From assembly GCA_963556695.1 (NCBI GenBank), contig CAUWAG010000003.1, forward strand, positions 5,952,001 to 6,016,000: a stretch of DNA of 64,000 nt, read 5' to 3'. The DNA is from Anthostomella pinea (lineage: Eukaryota > Ascomycota > Sordariomycetes > Xylariales > Xylariaceae). This document shows, piece after piece, positions 1 to 10,931 of this stretch; the first letter of the stretch is position 1, and each line of letters starts with the position of its first letter. The translations under genes and the position numbers were made by a program. The notes below the pieces were generated by a model. The model did no database searches. It saw nothing but the letters and a program-made list of their open reading frames with translations, and was not told the origin of the DNA.

Positions 1-138
1 AGTCTAAGACTCTAAGCTACCGCTAGGTCAAGGTCCTTGCTCCGGCTCCGGACACATCCCCGGATGATGCTAACCCTGACATACTCCACACCGCCTTACA
101 ATCCTCCAGCAACCATGGCCTCATCAGGCCTGACAAAG

Positions 139-1198
139 CTAGTATGCCCCAATCTGGGCGACAGCACGGTCCAGAACATCGTAGATGAGCGAGTCCTTCT
201 CGACAAAGATTCCGCCAACACTGACACCTGGGTGGAGCGTCACGTCCTCAGCGCCGGTATCGTGTGACATACCAGGCATGCTCTGGCGAGTTTCGACAAC
301 GGGACCGGCGCCCCGTTTGCCGTGATTGTTGTGGTTGCCGACGCGGTCTTCGATGCAATGGCCAACAAGGACACCGGGGACCTCGGGGAAGATCACGACG
401 CCAAACTCGCCGACACCGCCGTAAACTCGGCCATGAGCCTGGGTCGTCGGGACCCAGCCGGTACTGGTCGACTTCATGTTGTTGAGATCGGGCAAGGCCT
501 CAGCATCGACAACCACAGTAGACGAATGAGAGGCCAGCTCGAACTCGGATTGGGGCTTCTCGATGCTGGCGATACCCTCGGCGCCCAGGGCGAAGATGTG
601 GCCGACGCCGAGGCGGGTTGCAGTAGCTGCGTACTCGGCGGCAAAGTCCTCATGGGCGGAGAGGTCCTTGGCAGGCTCGGTGGTGTACTCGTACGCCGTC
701 ATCTTCTTGCCGTCGGGCGTGGTCCGGAAGTAGAGGCCTCGGAGACCGCTGACCTTCTTGGGGTCGCGGGCGTGCTGATGATGAAGTCAGGGGTCTTGCC
801 GCCCTTGACTTTCTCGTATACCATGACCTGGCCCTCGGGCACGTCGAAGTCTATCGCATGCAATCGTTAGATGACGAGTGACTAGGGCATGGGGAGTTGG
901 CATAGGGGCTTGCTGTCCAGATGTCCTGGATACTCAATGACCCCAGGGCCTAGGAAGAAACAACTGTATGGAGAATGGCAAATATGGACAACTTACGCTT
1001 GTGGACCAAGTGAATGGAGAAGGTGTCGGAGAGGCCCCGGGCCGAGATCAAGTTGAGAAGCTCGGTGTGGGCAGCACGGTGCTTCAGAGGCTCGAGCTTG
1101 CACACATCGATGAGAGCCAGGGCATTGTAGGTAGCCGCTGGCGTGAAGGCCTCGACGAGGTTGGCATTGTTAAGGGGTCCGAGAGTACTGGCAGACAT
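139..1198 (-). pseudogene. conserved fungal hypothetical protein, one intron, apparent frameshift
   Basis: Exon 1 (1198-997) starts at an ATG and ends at a GTAAGT donor. Exon 2 (850-139) follows an ATAG acceptor, and the join reads smoothly through HLVHK-H-FDVPEGQ. About 25 codons into exon 2 the frame breaks: up to roughly base 770 the protein is read in one frame (KTPDFIIS), and from there the natural continuation (RDPKKVSGLRGLYFRTTPDGKK, then MTAYEY to the stop at 139) lies in another. The summed exons are 914 nt, not a multiple of three, which fits one missing base. Unrepaired, translation stops near base 702 after about 118 residues instead of about 304. I do not recognise a domain and see no signal peptide or membrane segment. 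A single-base sequencing error would restore the gene. Confidence 0.6.
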
Positions 1199-2930
1199 GG
1201 CGAAGGTTGTTGAGTTCTCGTGTTGATGATCGTGTTGATGATCGTGTAAGATGTTGGAGCTTTTCAGAGAGGGTGCTGGAGTCTGGTGGATGGTGTTGTG
1301 ATGGTGTCTTGGTAAAGAAGGAGCCAGGAAGGGCTTCGCTGCCGCCGTATTTATGCTCTTCCAGAAGAGTGTACGACCTTTGGGTACTTCTTCATGTCGT
1401 CGTATCTTGACCGTCGATGACTTCCTTCGGTGCAACCCCGAAGTGTCACCGGGTCAGGTCGATGGTCACTCGAAACTTGACTAATCACGCATGCATGCTA
1501 TCTGATTGTTAGTATTACCTTAAGATCTCGACAGGAACAACCGGGCCCGACCAAGACAGCAGAAAGCAAACACTAACCACATGTTGTACAGGAGTAGTGA
1601 GTGTATACTGTGATCGAACTGCGTTTCACATTTTGGCAGCAACACCATTCTACTCTACCACCTGACGATACATCGCCATATTTACCTCCCGGAGCTTCGA
1701 GCAATCCGAAGTCAGACAGTCAGCGTGAAGCATCACATCACCATACGCATGTGTTTGCCTCGCACAATGCGGTACACTGAACCCTCACAAGTCTCCGCAC
1801 ACCACCAGTCCAGCAAAAAACGATAAATGTATTGTAATTGGAATAAGCACACTGGAATAAGTGTCACTGATGTTAGACGATACTTTCAATGCTTATTCCA
1901 GTATGCTTATTCCAGTACTTCAATTATTTACGGGTGTTGTCGAGTTTTATCAACATTGATGCTCGTACGGAGACTTTTGAGGGCCGGGTGTACGAACAGG
2001 CTCACCCTTCGAGCACGGGAAGGAGTAGAGCTCCGGCCTGAGCTCATACATGCGGTGAATATACCTACCTTACGACCTGCCTCCTCCGAGATTCTGGACC
2101 CATCCATCCAACACGTGTGTGAATGTGACGCATTCGGAATCATCATTGTTTCAACTGGTGCTGACAGACCCCGAACTCCCACAACTAGTGCTTGATGTGA
2201 CCGCACACACACGACACAATCGACATCCTCATCGACATCCTCGGTCTCACGGATAGACGCAACGCCAATATCAGACAGCACCCGAGTCCGGGTTTTCCGA
2301 AGGGTCTTAGTCGGAAGCTTTGAGTTCGGCCCCATGGGATATAGAACCGAGCTCCTACCTCGGCAATGTTGGTGACCGCCTACCACGAGACATGTCTGGA
2401 CCTTAGCCTTCGAATGGCTTTGCCCTAACGACCCCTTGGGGGCACTTTGAATATGTAATACCGCGGTATACACAGAGAAGTCGTATCCCCGGTCATGGAT
2501 ATAACTCCACACTGATGGTCTTCTCCTGGTTATCACTGCATCCCAATGTCACACTGCCTGGGTCCCCGCTCGCGATCACACGATTGCTTGGCTCAATAAT
2601 CTATCCCGCGATTCAGGATTGATCCCTCTTGGGGATCGTCCGTCCCCTTATCGCATTAAAACCCACCGAGGTCGCTTGCGAGACGGCCTATCTTGAGGTG
2701 ATTGACTATAAGAAGGCCTCTCGACAGGCTCGCCCGATTTTCGGGGTATCTCAGCCCACTTGCTATCTGGTGCTCGCTATTTGTTGTCTGCGATACCTCC
2801 AAGCGGTGGGCAGAACTGCGGAATCCTCTGGAACAATCGACTATACCAAGGGCAACAGACTCCAATATCCACCGGATTGCTACTCGTCACGCTGCAAGTG
2901 ATTGTGTGCTCTATCGGGCTCATACTCGCC
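1199..2930. other. intergenic region containing MITE copy 1
   Basis: No convincing gene is visible between the hypothetical gene on the minus strand and the GH127 gene. The open frames here have no start context, domain or codon bias. The only clear structure is the MITE listed separately. The last few hundred bases should contain the GH127 promoter. Confidence 0.6.
1773..1992. mobile_element. MITE copy 1 (TA-flanked inverted-repeat element)
   Basis: The left end reads TACACTGAACCCTCACAAGT and the right end is its imperfect inverse (GTACGGAGACTTTTGAGGGC..GGTGTA), with TA at both outer edges. Inside are further nested inverted repeats: GGAATAAGC motifs on the left are answered by GCTTATTCC motifs on the right. 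It is about 220 bp with no coding capacity. The same ends recur at 5251, 10379, 30689 and 43205. The TA edges suggest a Tc1/mariner-type master transposon. Confidence 0.85.
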
Positions 2931-5233
2931 ATGGTCACCTTGAAGTTGCCAGTGATCCTTGCGGCGCTGACTTTGACGAAGACTGCACACTCTCTGCCCA
3001 CGAGCGTGAACGACACATCGCGTATGTTTTTGGTCTAGTATCTATAGGGCTGTTCTCATATGCATCTAACACCCCTCAGTCGTGCAGCCAGTCTATTACC
3101 CTCTCGACTTGGGTTCTATCAAGCCGCTGGGATGGTTCAAAGACCAGCTCGAGCTCGAAGCAGCGGGGTTGTCTGGGAACATGTTCGACTTCTATCGTTT
3201 CGTCCATGACTCGAAGTACATAGGCGGATCGACTGAGTACTCTGCCTTGGACGAGGCGTCGCCCTACTGGTTCAATGGCCTTGTTCCACTCGCCTTTGGA
3301 CTAGGTGATGGGAGGATCCGCGGCCAGGTCAAGTATTACCTGGACTACATCTTGGACCACCAGCAAGCCGATGGATGGATCGGGTTTGAGACGACGCAAG
3401 CTACACGCGGGCTCTGGGCCCGAAGTCTGATCCTGATGGGACTGACTCAGTATGCGGAGGCCGACCCGACCCAGACGGAGCGTATCGTGGATGCCATGCA
3501 TCGCTATGTCGTTCTCGCGCACAACATGCTGAAGAATAACTACACAGGTCTCCTCGTGCACGGTAATGACGCTTTCGATACCGCTGGGTGGGGTGTCGGG
3601 CGCACGCATGAGATGCACATCCCTTTGCAATGGTTGTTGGAGCGCTATCCGCGGGACAACACCGCTATCATCTGGGAGACCATGGACCTCATGATAGAGG
3701 GCGGTGTCCTTTGGGGAGCCGACTGGAGGACGTTCTGGACCGACGGGGCGTATCCCAAGGTCTACTACGATACCACCCCATACGATCTCAGCTGGGTATT
3801 CCTACATGGGGTCAATATGGCTCAGGGTACAGTTCATCCTTCGACTACCCTCATCATCACCATTCCGCTGACTTGAAGACGCCAGGATTGCGATATACCC
3901 TCTCGCTATACCGCAACACTGGCGACCCTGCACTCAAGGCACAGACACGGAAAGCGGTCGATTTATTGGCGACGTACCACCGCTCGCTCGCCGGCACCAT
4001 TCTTGCCGACGAGTATATCTCGGACTTGAATCCTAGTCGGGGCGCTGAGCTGTGCATAGCAGCCGAGGTTATGTTTTCCGCTGCGTATATTCACCAGTAT
4101 CTTGGGCACAACGACATCGCCGACTGGGCTGAACAGACGGCTTTCAACGCCTTCCCGGTCTCTGTTTCTGCTGATTGGTGGTCACATCAATACGTGCAGC
4201 AAGAAAACCAGGTATGCAACTTGTAGGGCTGTCGATAGCGATCCCTTCTGATGATGTGTAGCCCTGGTCGCGGAATCTTGCCACAGATGACTTGTGGTGG
4301 GATGTCAACTCGTACGGGAATGTCTTCGGGCTGGAGCCGAACTATGTAAGTTTGCCAGGCATTTTTCTGACATCACTAACAGATTAAAAGCCCTGCTGTA
4401 CTGTAAATCACCCTCAGGCATATCCGAAGTTCCTCGCGAACTCCTTCGTGACGACTTCAGACGGTGGACTAGCGCACGTCTTCCTCATTCCTGGAAGCGC
4501 AGCTGTGAGCTTAGGGAAGGACGGAGCGAACACAGTGTTCGTTTCCGCCAACACGACGTACCCTTTCGGCAACACGATCACCTACACCATCTCCGCGACA
4601 TCGCCATTCAGCTTTTACGTTCGCATCCCAATGTGGGCAGACTCCAACACCACCATTGATGCCATGAACGTCGCCCCCAACGACAAGGGACTACATAAAA
4701 TTGAGGTTCCCGCTGGCGAAAGTACGGCATCCGTGCAGCTCTCGACATCCCCTCGTGTCGTGCCACGAGCCAACAACACAGCAGCCATCTACTACGGCGC
4801 CATCCTATACGCGCTTGCGATCGACTACGATGAGGTGTCCTTTGCGCCGATAAACTACCGCAGTGAAGAGGTACTCGTAGCGAATACCACCGACCCCCTG
4901 GGCCGGACGAAAGACTTCAGGCTCACGCCCAAGGCAGGAACGACATGGAACATCGCAATCGACCCGAGTCAGATCGAAGTCGTCCAGACGTCCTCGACGG
5001 AGAACCTAAACAACCCTATCTGGGAGCTTGGAGCACCGCCTGTAGAGCTGAGGGTGGCGGCTGTGGAGATCGACTGGCCTGTTGTGCTGGATACGGCGGC
5101 GGATCCGGGGACATTCGATGTGACGCCGAAGGGTGAGCCGTTTGCTGCTCGATTTGTGCCGTATGGGAGTAGTAAACTGCATATGGCGCTATTGCCTGTG
5201 GTCCGGTTGGATCAGGTGGACTTGCAAGTTTGA
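2931..5233 (+). CDS. secreted GH127-family (DUF1680) beta-L-arabinofuranosidase-like enzyme
   Basis: Five exons (2931-3021, 3080-3826, 3886-4211, 4262-4345, 4391-5233) joined by GT-AG introns give 696 aa in frame. The N-terminus (MVTLKLPVILAALTLTKTAHS) is a signal peptide, so the enzyme should be secreted. The catalytic metal site of GH127 is present: the ELC triad (Glu334, Cys336) and the double cysteine in PCCTVNHPQ (Cys418, Cys419). These correspond to the Glu, Cys, Cys, Cys zinc set of the characterised bacterial family member, in which one Cys acts as nucleophile. The N-terminal two thirds is the alpha-barrel and the C-terminal third the beta-sandwich. Arabinose-containing plant polymers or glycoproteins are the likely substrate, but fungal members are poorly characterised. 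The stop codon is only 17 bp from MITE copy 2. Confidence 0.9.
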
Positions 5234-5250
5234 AGTGACGTCCTGGGAGG

Positions 5251-5471
5251 TACAATCACCCTCCATAAGTCTCCGCTCGGGAGACCTCTATCAAGTCTTG
5301 GTTAATAACGCTACTCACATTAATAGAATAAACACACTGGAATAAACAGCTTTGATCCAAAAAGGCATCTCAAGTGCTTATTCCAGAGTGCTTATACAAT
5401 ATATGATAATAAGATATACCCCGTCGCTTGCTGAAATAGGGGCATACGGAGACTTTTGGTAGCCCAGTGTA
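5251..5471. mobile_element. MITE copy 2, immediately downstream of the GH127 gene
   Basis: The left end TACAATCACCCTCCATAAGT and the right end CATACGGAGACTTTTGG..CAGTGTA match the family termini, with outer TA dinucleotides. The internal GGAATAA / GCTTATTCC nested inverted repeats are present. At 221 bp it is almost the same size as copy 1. It begins 18 bases after the GH127 stop codon, so the mRNA 3' end probably lies within it. Confidence 0.82.
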
Positions 5472-6962
5472 TCATGTCAATATGGGGCCCCGGAATATAT
5501 CACAACACCCCGTTGGACTATAATGCGCGTTTCGTTCCAAGTGATAGCGCCAGTTCCATGCAGTTTATTTCATCCATTACATCGCCCAGCAGCCGCAATG
5601 ACCGCCATCCTGTCGGGGAATCGTCCAGGACGCCGCAACACGATAGTCAGCAGGGAACACGATCTACGCAGCAAGGGACTGGCGGCGGAGCATGACGTAG
5701 CATCTGGTGATGATTAATTCGGCGAACTGGCACACCTACTCTTCCCCATACTGTTATCTCAGGGATGAGGACTGGGCTATACGTCGGTTGCGGATGCTAG
5801 AGTGCATTGAGTATGTGTGATTGACTACGCAGATTCCGACAGGTTATGGGTACGTTGAATTGCCAATTGACTCGACATTCCATTGGCTATCAGCTCTATG
5901 AAAGTTTCGTTGGCCATGAAAGGAAGTCGCCGAGGGTACGTACCTAGTCAAGGTGACTAGATACGTGGAGTCAGTGAATCGCCGCGTCAATTCCAGGGGC
6001 AAGACTTGGAAGAACACATATTTTGAGAATCGACAATACCCGGCGTCAGCAATCTGCATCTCCGGCCGTGTTCTGTACCATACCCTTAGTGATTCACATG
6101 TCGATGGGAGCAGGCTCAAAGGAATTTGGGAAATATATCCTAGCTCTGATATTCACTTGCGGTAAGTAATCCGCCCTGGCCTACGACAGGCCCGGTAATG
6201 CTCCAGCATGAACTAGTGTGTCCCTTCATCGGACAGGGGACACCAGCATGGGCCAAATGTTGCCATCATCCACATCACTTCCCAAACCACATCACTTCCC
6301 AAACCATTCGGGTGAGATTGACGGAGATCCAAGTTTTCGGAATGCATGCACTACGGGCCTACGGCTGTGAAGCCTCATGCGCCACTACTGCCCGTGGAAC
6401 CGGAGATTTGAAGCTATCACAAAGAAAACGTGTCACATAACGGCCTAATACTCGAGTGACACTGCATGTTTGGCATTGAGGTACACATTACGAACGCCGC
6501 AGATATCCGGACCCGCAGGCGACATACGTGATACCTGTGCCCAACCGCACCTGAGGCCAGTCTGATGTGCTGTGACCACATCACAATTTCGCCGCAATTC
6601 CTCCCGTCTCACGTCATCTTCAGCAGCTGAGTGGACCACTTCAATGGGAACAGTCCTGGATATGCGCGTAGATAGTAAAGACCAACATGAATGTCAAGAC
6701 ACCTTCCCCTGTGTACATGGGATCCGGCCTTATCTTGGCAGTTGTTGGGGTGGTACTAACCAGGCCGTCAGTATAGCATGGTACCACAGTCTTGCTTTTC
6801 GCGGCCTCACTTTGAGCCATGTCGAGAAGGGACCAGAGTTGCACTGCATACGCAGTCGGCTGATCAGCTGTGCTGATCGAATGTGAGTGACAGAAGAAGC
6901 CTTCCACAGCTTACAAGACAGAGTTCAGGCCCTCTAGTCTACTTCACTCTACTACTTTCTTC
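5472..6962. other. intergenic region, no gene seen
   Basis: Short open frames on both strands have no recognisable domain, signal peptide or splice-consistent extension. A CACATCACTTCCCAAACC unit is repeated directly near 6270-6305. Confidence 0.5.
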
Positions 6963-8173
6963 ATGATCCTGATGCCGCCCTCACTTTCCGCCATGGCCTC
7001 TGAGACTATCACCTGTTGGGCAGACGGATATCGAGTTGGGGCGAATTATACAATCACCCGCGAGGAATATGTGTGCGACAAGCACTTCCTCAACTGTGAT
7101 TGTTCATCGTTGTTGGCGAATCCAGACATAGCAGGAATAGGGGTGAGTTGACTGCATCTGGCCTCGTCGCAGAAATCTAAACCCAAAGTATAGGTTGTGT
7201 CGGCTTTCTGGTCTCAGCGACTGCGACCATCTTAGCCACTGTGTTATGTTTGTTGTTATCGCGTTCCGGCGATGACACAACGATCAATCCTATCGATAAA
7301 TTCTTCCGAACCGTTTGCAACGACGTACGATCAGTCATCGGTCCACGACGCGCAGACCTCATCGGTCATATCTTGTATGACCTTGTGCTATGTCTGCGTG
7401 ACCAGCAACTGGTTACCGGCCTTGCTCTTCTGGCAGCGGGTTTGAAGAAGCTCTACGAATCCGATATCACGGTATATCATTTTAGCATTGTCACCGACCT
7501 AGTCTGGTTCGCCGCGAACACTCATCTCCTCACCTTTCTGGTCGTCCCCTCTTTTGACTACAGTGTCAAGTTACCTCCAAACACCCAACATACTTCATCG
7601 CGGTCGAAGCGCAGGCCCATTGCAAGCTTGCCACATTTGATACGAGCAGTGCTAATGTGTGTTGTTGGAGCCATTCTTCTGTACATATCGTATGTAGCCG
7701 CATACCAAGATTGGTACGCAGTCTACAACTGCCAAACGACTTGTACATTGCCATATCCCATGGGCGGCGGTGCTTTAAGTTGGACGATAGTGAGCTGCGT
7801 GCTGGTTGGTTTCGACTATCCGATTGCGATCTTCACGCTCTGGCGCTCTGGGCGGGAATATTGGATGAGCAACTGGCGTCATCGTTTGATTGATGACAGG
7901 CACCTGGGATCTTCAGCACCGACGCCATCACAAAGTCGACATCGTGGAAATTCCATCATCGGACGCCTCAGTGCATCTTTGGTGTTCTTTTGGTACATCT
8001 TCGCCTCGAAAACCATTTCGTTATTTTTCCTTTTCATCTGGAATGCACTCGGTTATTTCGCGGACAGGGCTGTCGGCCGTGGCATGATGGAACAATCAGA
8101 ACGAAGCCGCGAGGACGAGTTGGATTTCGGACAATTGGTTCCATTGTTCTTGCTTCTACTGCTCGTTGTATAG
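6963..8173 (+). pseudogene. multi-pass membrane protein of a fungal uncharacterised family, frameshifted
   Basis: Exon 1 encodes a Cys-containing N-terminus ending in NPDIAGIG, a motif I know from fungal uncharacterised membrane proteins, followed by a GTGAGT donor at about 7143. The acceptor TATAG ends at 7194. The expected continuation (GFLVSATATILATVLCLLL, a membrane helix) is open to 8173 but lies one base out of frame with exon 1; one missing base near 7200 (GTTGTG-TCGGC) explains this. Downstream are about six hydrophobic segments ending in FGQLVPLFLLLLLVV. The usual C-terminal tail after LVPLFLL is absent or requires another exon near 8251. The gene is likely inactive unless the missing base is an assembly error. 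Confidence 0.55.
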
Positions 8174-8756
8174 TTCTTTGACTCATGTGCAGGTAAGAAC
8201 CCTTCCTTTGTCGCTCCTCTGAAGATGGCCCGACTAACGATGGACAACAGCGCGAACTGCTGAGCAAGAAGACTGAGATAACTCGGACGCTCGTCATACG
8301 ACTCACCTCGTACAATTCGGAGCTACATACTAGGATGATACGGATAGTAGCATTTACCCAGCGGTTCACATCTTCAGAGTCTACAATCCGGCTCAATATA
8401 CACTGCAAATGAAATATCCTCATACAATGCCGTCCTAAAGCCTTTAAATCAGCGTAGAAAAACTGGCGAGTAACGAATTAATGCGGTAGTAATACCTGAG
8501 CCTATCCGCGAAGGCTCCAGCTCTCTATGATCCCATCTCTTTGCTGTAGTCACGAACAAACAATACCTGCGCAGCTACTAAGCTATTGTTCCAACAATGG
8601 CTTTATTCTCTGGCATCCGGTGAAAGACTATTCAGCGCTCTATACTATGTAGTATGGTTCATGGCTTACTTTGCGAACGGTTTCTTTTACGAATCTGGTT
8701 CCTCCATGCCACTGAAATAGTCCCTATCATGTTGAGTGGCATATATATATATATTG

Positions 8757-8967
8757 AATTCGGCCCTCGCTTCCGTATTTGCCTTACACAGCAAACTTCC
8801 CAGATCTACTGCAAACGAAGGCCCGAAATTCCGGCATTTTCCACCTTCTAATCGGCTTATCAAATTCGGCCTACGCTTCCGTATTTCCTCACACAGCAAA
8901 CTTCATATTGCAAGCGAAGGCCCGAAAATTCGGAATTCTTGACCTTCCCATCAGCCTGTCAAATTTG
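8757..8967. repeat. two-unit tandem repeat, period about 106 bp
   Basis: Two diverged copies run head to tail. Each contains AATTCGGCC, then CGCTTCCGTATTT, ACACAGCAAACTTC, CGAAGGCCCGAAA and a final GCTTATCAAA/GCCTGTCAAA. Each copy also has a GGCC/TTCGGGCC inverted pair. The array ends 22 bp before the ATG of the GT2 gene, so it lies in that gene's promoter or leader. An AT dinucleotide run (about 8741-8754) precedes it. Confidence 0.85.
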
Positions 8968-8988
8968 TAACATCTCCCACCTTCAACG

Positions 8989-10293
8989 ATGGCTGCAGCC
9001 CTGTTTTTGATCGAGAGTTATCTCTACGATTTTACCGAGCGTATCATGTCGCAGAGGTATGCTAAGGCCTATAGGTCGTTCCCTATTCCTACTCCAGAAG
9101 AGCGCCTTCACAATGTGTCCGACGTCTCGCTGATCGTGCCCGCTATCAACTGGGACGAGTCATTTACCGACTGTATCGCCACGTGGCTCTCTAACAACCC
9201 CCTGGAGATCACCATCGTCACCATCGAGAGCCACGCAGCTGCTGCTCGTGCCCTCGTCGCCGCTGATGCAATCACAAGTGCGACCATCGACACTACGATC
9301 CAAGTTCTGGTTCTTGACCACGCCAACAAGCGAGACCAGCTAGTTTTGGCTATCAATGCCGCCCAGGGTAACATCATCGCGCTGGTCGACGACGACACCT
9401 ACTGAAAAACTGAAAGCGTGCTCATCCACCTCTTAGCCCCCTTCCAACAGACAGACGTCGGTATCGTCGGCGGGCCTATCGCATCGCACGTCCCCGAGGA
9501 ACGCCAAGACCCCGCCGTGATCACCCCATGGGAAGTTGCGGCCCTGCGCATCCGACAACGCCGAGGAACCGCCATGCACACCTTCTTCGCCGCCGACGGC
9601 TCCACAAACTTCACGCTTCCAGGCTGTACGATGCTTCTCCGTGCCGAGATCCTCAAGGACGCCGTGTTGCAGAGGGAGTTCACCAACGACAACTGGATGG
9701 GCGTCCGACAGGACACGGGCGACGATAGCTTTATCACCAGCTACGTCCTTTTCCAGCACCTGCTGCATCATCATGGCGAGGAGAACCCCAGGCAGTGGAA
9801 GCTCGGAATGCAACTAATCCCCGAGGCCGGGGTCCACACGGGTATCGCGACCAACTCTACTAAGTTCGCGTCGCAGATGAAGCGGTGGAGTAGATCAGGG
9901 CTCAGGTTCCGCCTGACGTGTCTGTTCTACACGCTCGGGCTTCGGCTCTTCTGGAAGTCCTACCCCTACATGGTGCGAAAAATGGCCGAAGGGATGATGA
10001 CTCCCGTACTGACTGTTCTCTGGTTCACCGCATGGTTCATAACCCTTCGCAACCACCCCATTTTCGCGTGCCTTGTCGCTTTACGGTACATATGGATCCT
10101 TGCGGTTGGGATTAAGGGTTTTGATAGGCAGTTCCCCTACTGTCGACGATCGATCTGGGCTGCTGTCATCGCTGACAGGTTGTACTTGGTAACTGACTGG
10201 TATTGCTGGCTAACACGCAACACAGAGAACTGGGACTCAAGGGCCAATGTAGATAATCCAGCTCAGTGCGAATTGGAAATATCCAAAAGGTGA
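8989..10293 (+). pseudogene. family 2 glycosyltransferase (hyaluronan-synthase-like), nonsense codon in the catalytic core
   Basis: The frame is open for 434 codons except for one TGA at 9403-9405. Family motifs are clear: DVSLIVPAINWD at the start of the GT-A fold, the DDDT metal-binding triad directly before the stop, TGDDSFIT (acceptor/base region), QMKRW (the Q-x-x-R-W processivity motif) and C-terminal membrane helices. The residue after DDDTY is normally Trp, so TGG to TGA is the simplest explanation. The mutated base is not in a TpG/CpA context, so it does not look like RIP. If translated, the 138-aa product would be inactive. Fungal relatives make an extracellular polysaccharide needed for hyphal surface growth. 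The N-terminal membrane helices usual in the family look shortened. Confidence 0.82.
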
Positions 10294-10378
10294 GTCGCAT
10301 GTCGCAGGTCGTAGATGGTAGGTTATGTTTTATTATGTTTTCGAATAGACCCAACTGGTTCTCTGAACAATACATTGA

Positions 10379-10475
10379 TACACTGAACCCTCATAAGTCC
10401 CCGTACACTCCTCATCCACCAAGTGAGAGGTAAGTTCATAATAAATAGAATAAGCGTCGTAGAATGACTTTGTAA
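10379..10475. mobile_element. MITE fragment (one end only)
   Basis: TACACTGAACCCTCATAAGT followed by CCCCGTACAC is an almost perfect family terminus, and AATAAATAGAATAAGCG resembles the inner repeat. No matching right end occurs in the next 500 bp, so this is a truncated copy. It lies 86 bp downstream of the GT2 frame. Confidence 0.75.
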
Positions 10476-10931
10476 CTATGGAGTTTCCTCTTTACTGTGA
10501 AGTGCCTCAAATACAACTGTGGTAACAGGATCGGTTGTCTGCTCATCTTCCGCGTCTTAGGCGATGAGAAAGAGATAACACTGACCGGGAAGTCGAGGCT
10601 GGCAAACTCGAGCGGGCAGTCCGCTTTCCAAGAACTGTCCCTTCTTGCGGGTTGCGAAAGCCACGCCGAAATGACGAGGAAAGCTGGAGCATGGCAGAGT
10701 ATAACGACGCCGCTAAGAAGGCAGTGACGGGGAACACGATCTTAACCCGAGGAGAGTGTGGTCTCGAACGCAGGGAAAAGTGTCCGGAATGTCGCCGAAG
10801 TGCGAGTGATAGTCTCCGCTGTCCTGATGTCGGGCACTACGTATAAAGCGCAGACTTACTGACATATTTCCAATCCCTGACGTCTTCCATATACATATAC
10901 GGACCTACTCAATTGAAACGAACCAGCCGCC
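10476..10931. other. intergenic region, no gene seen
   Basis: Nothing beyond short frames without support. The end of the region is the presumed promoter of the NmrA-like gene. Confidence 0.5.
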
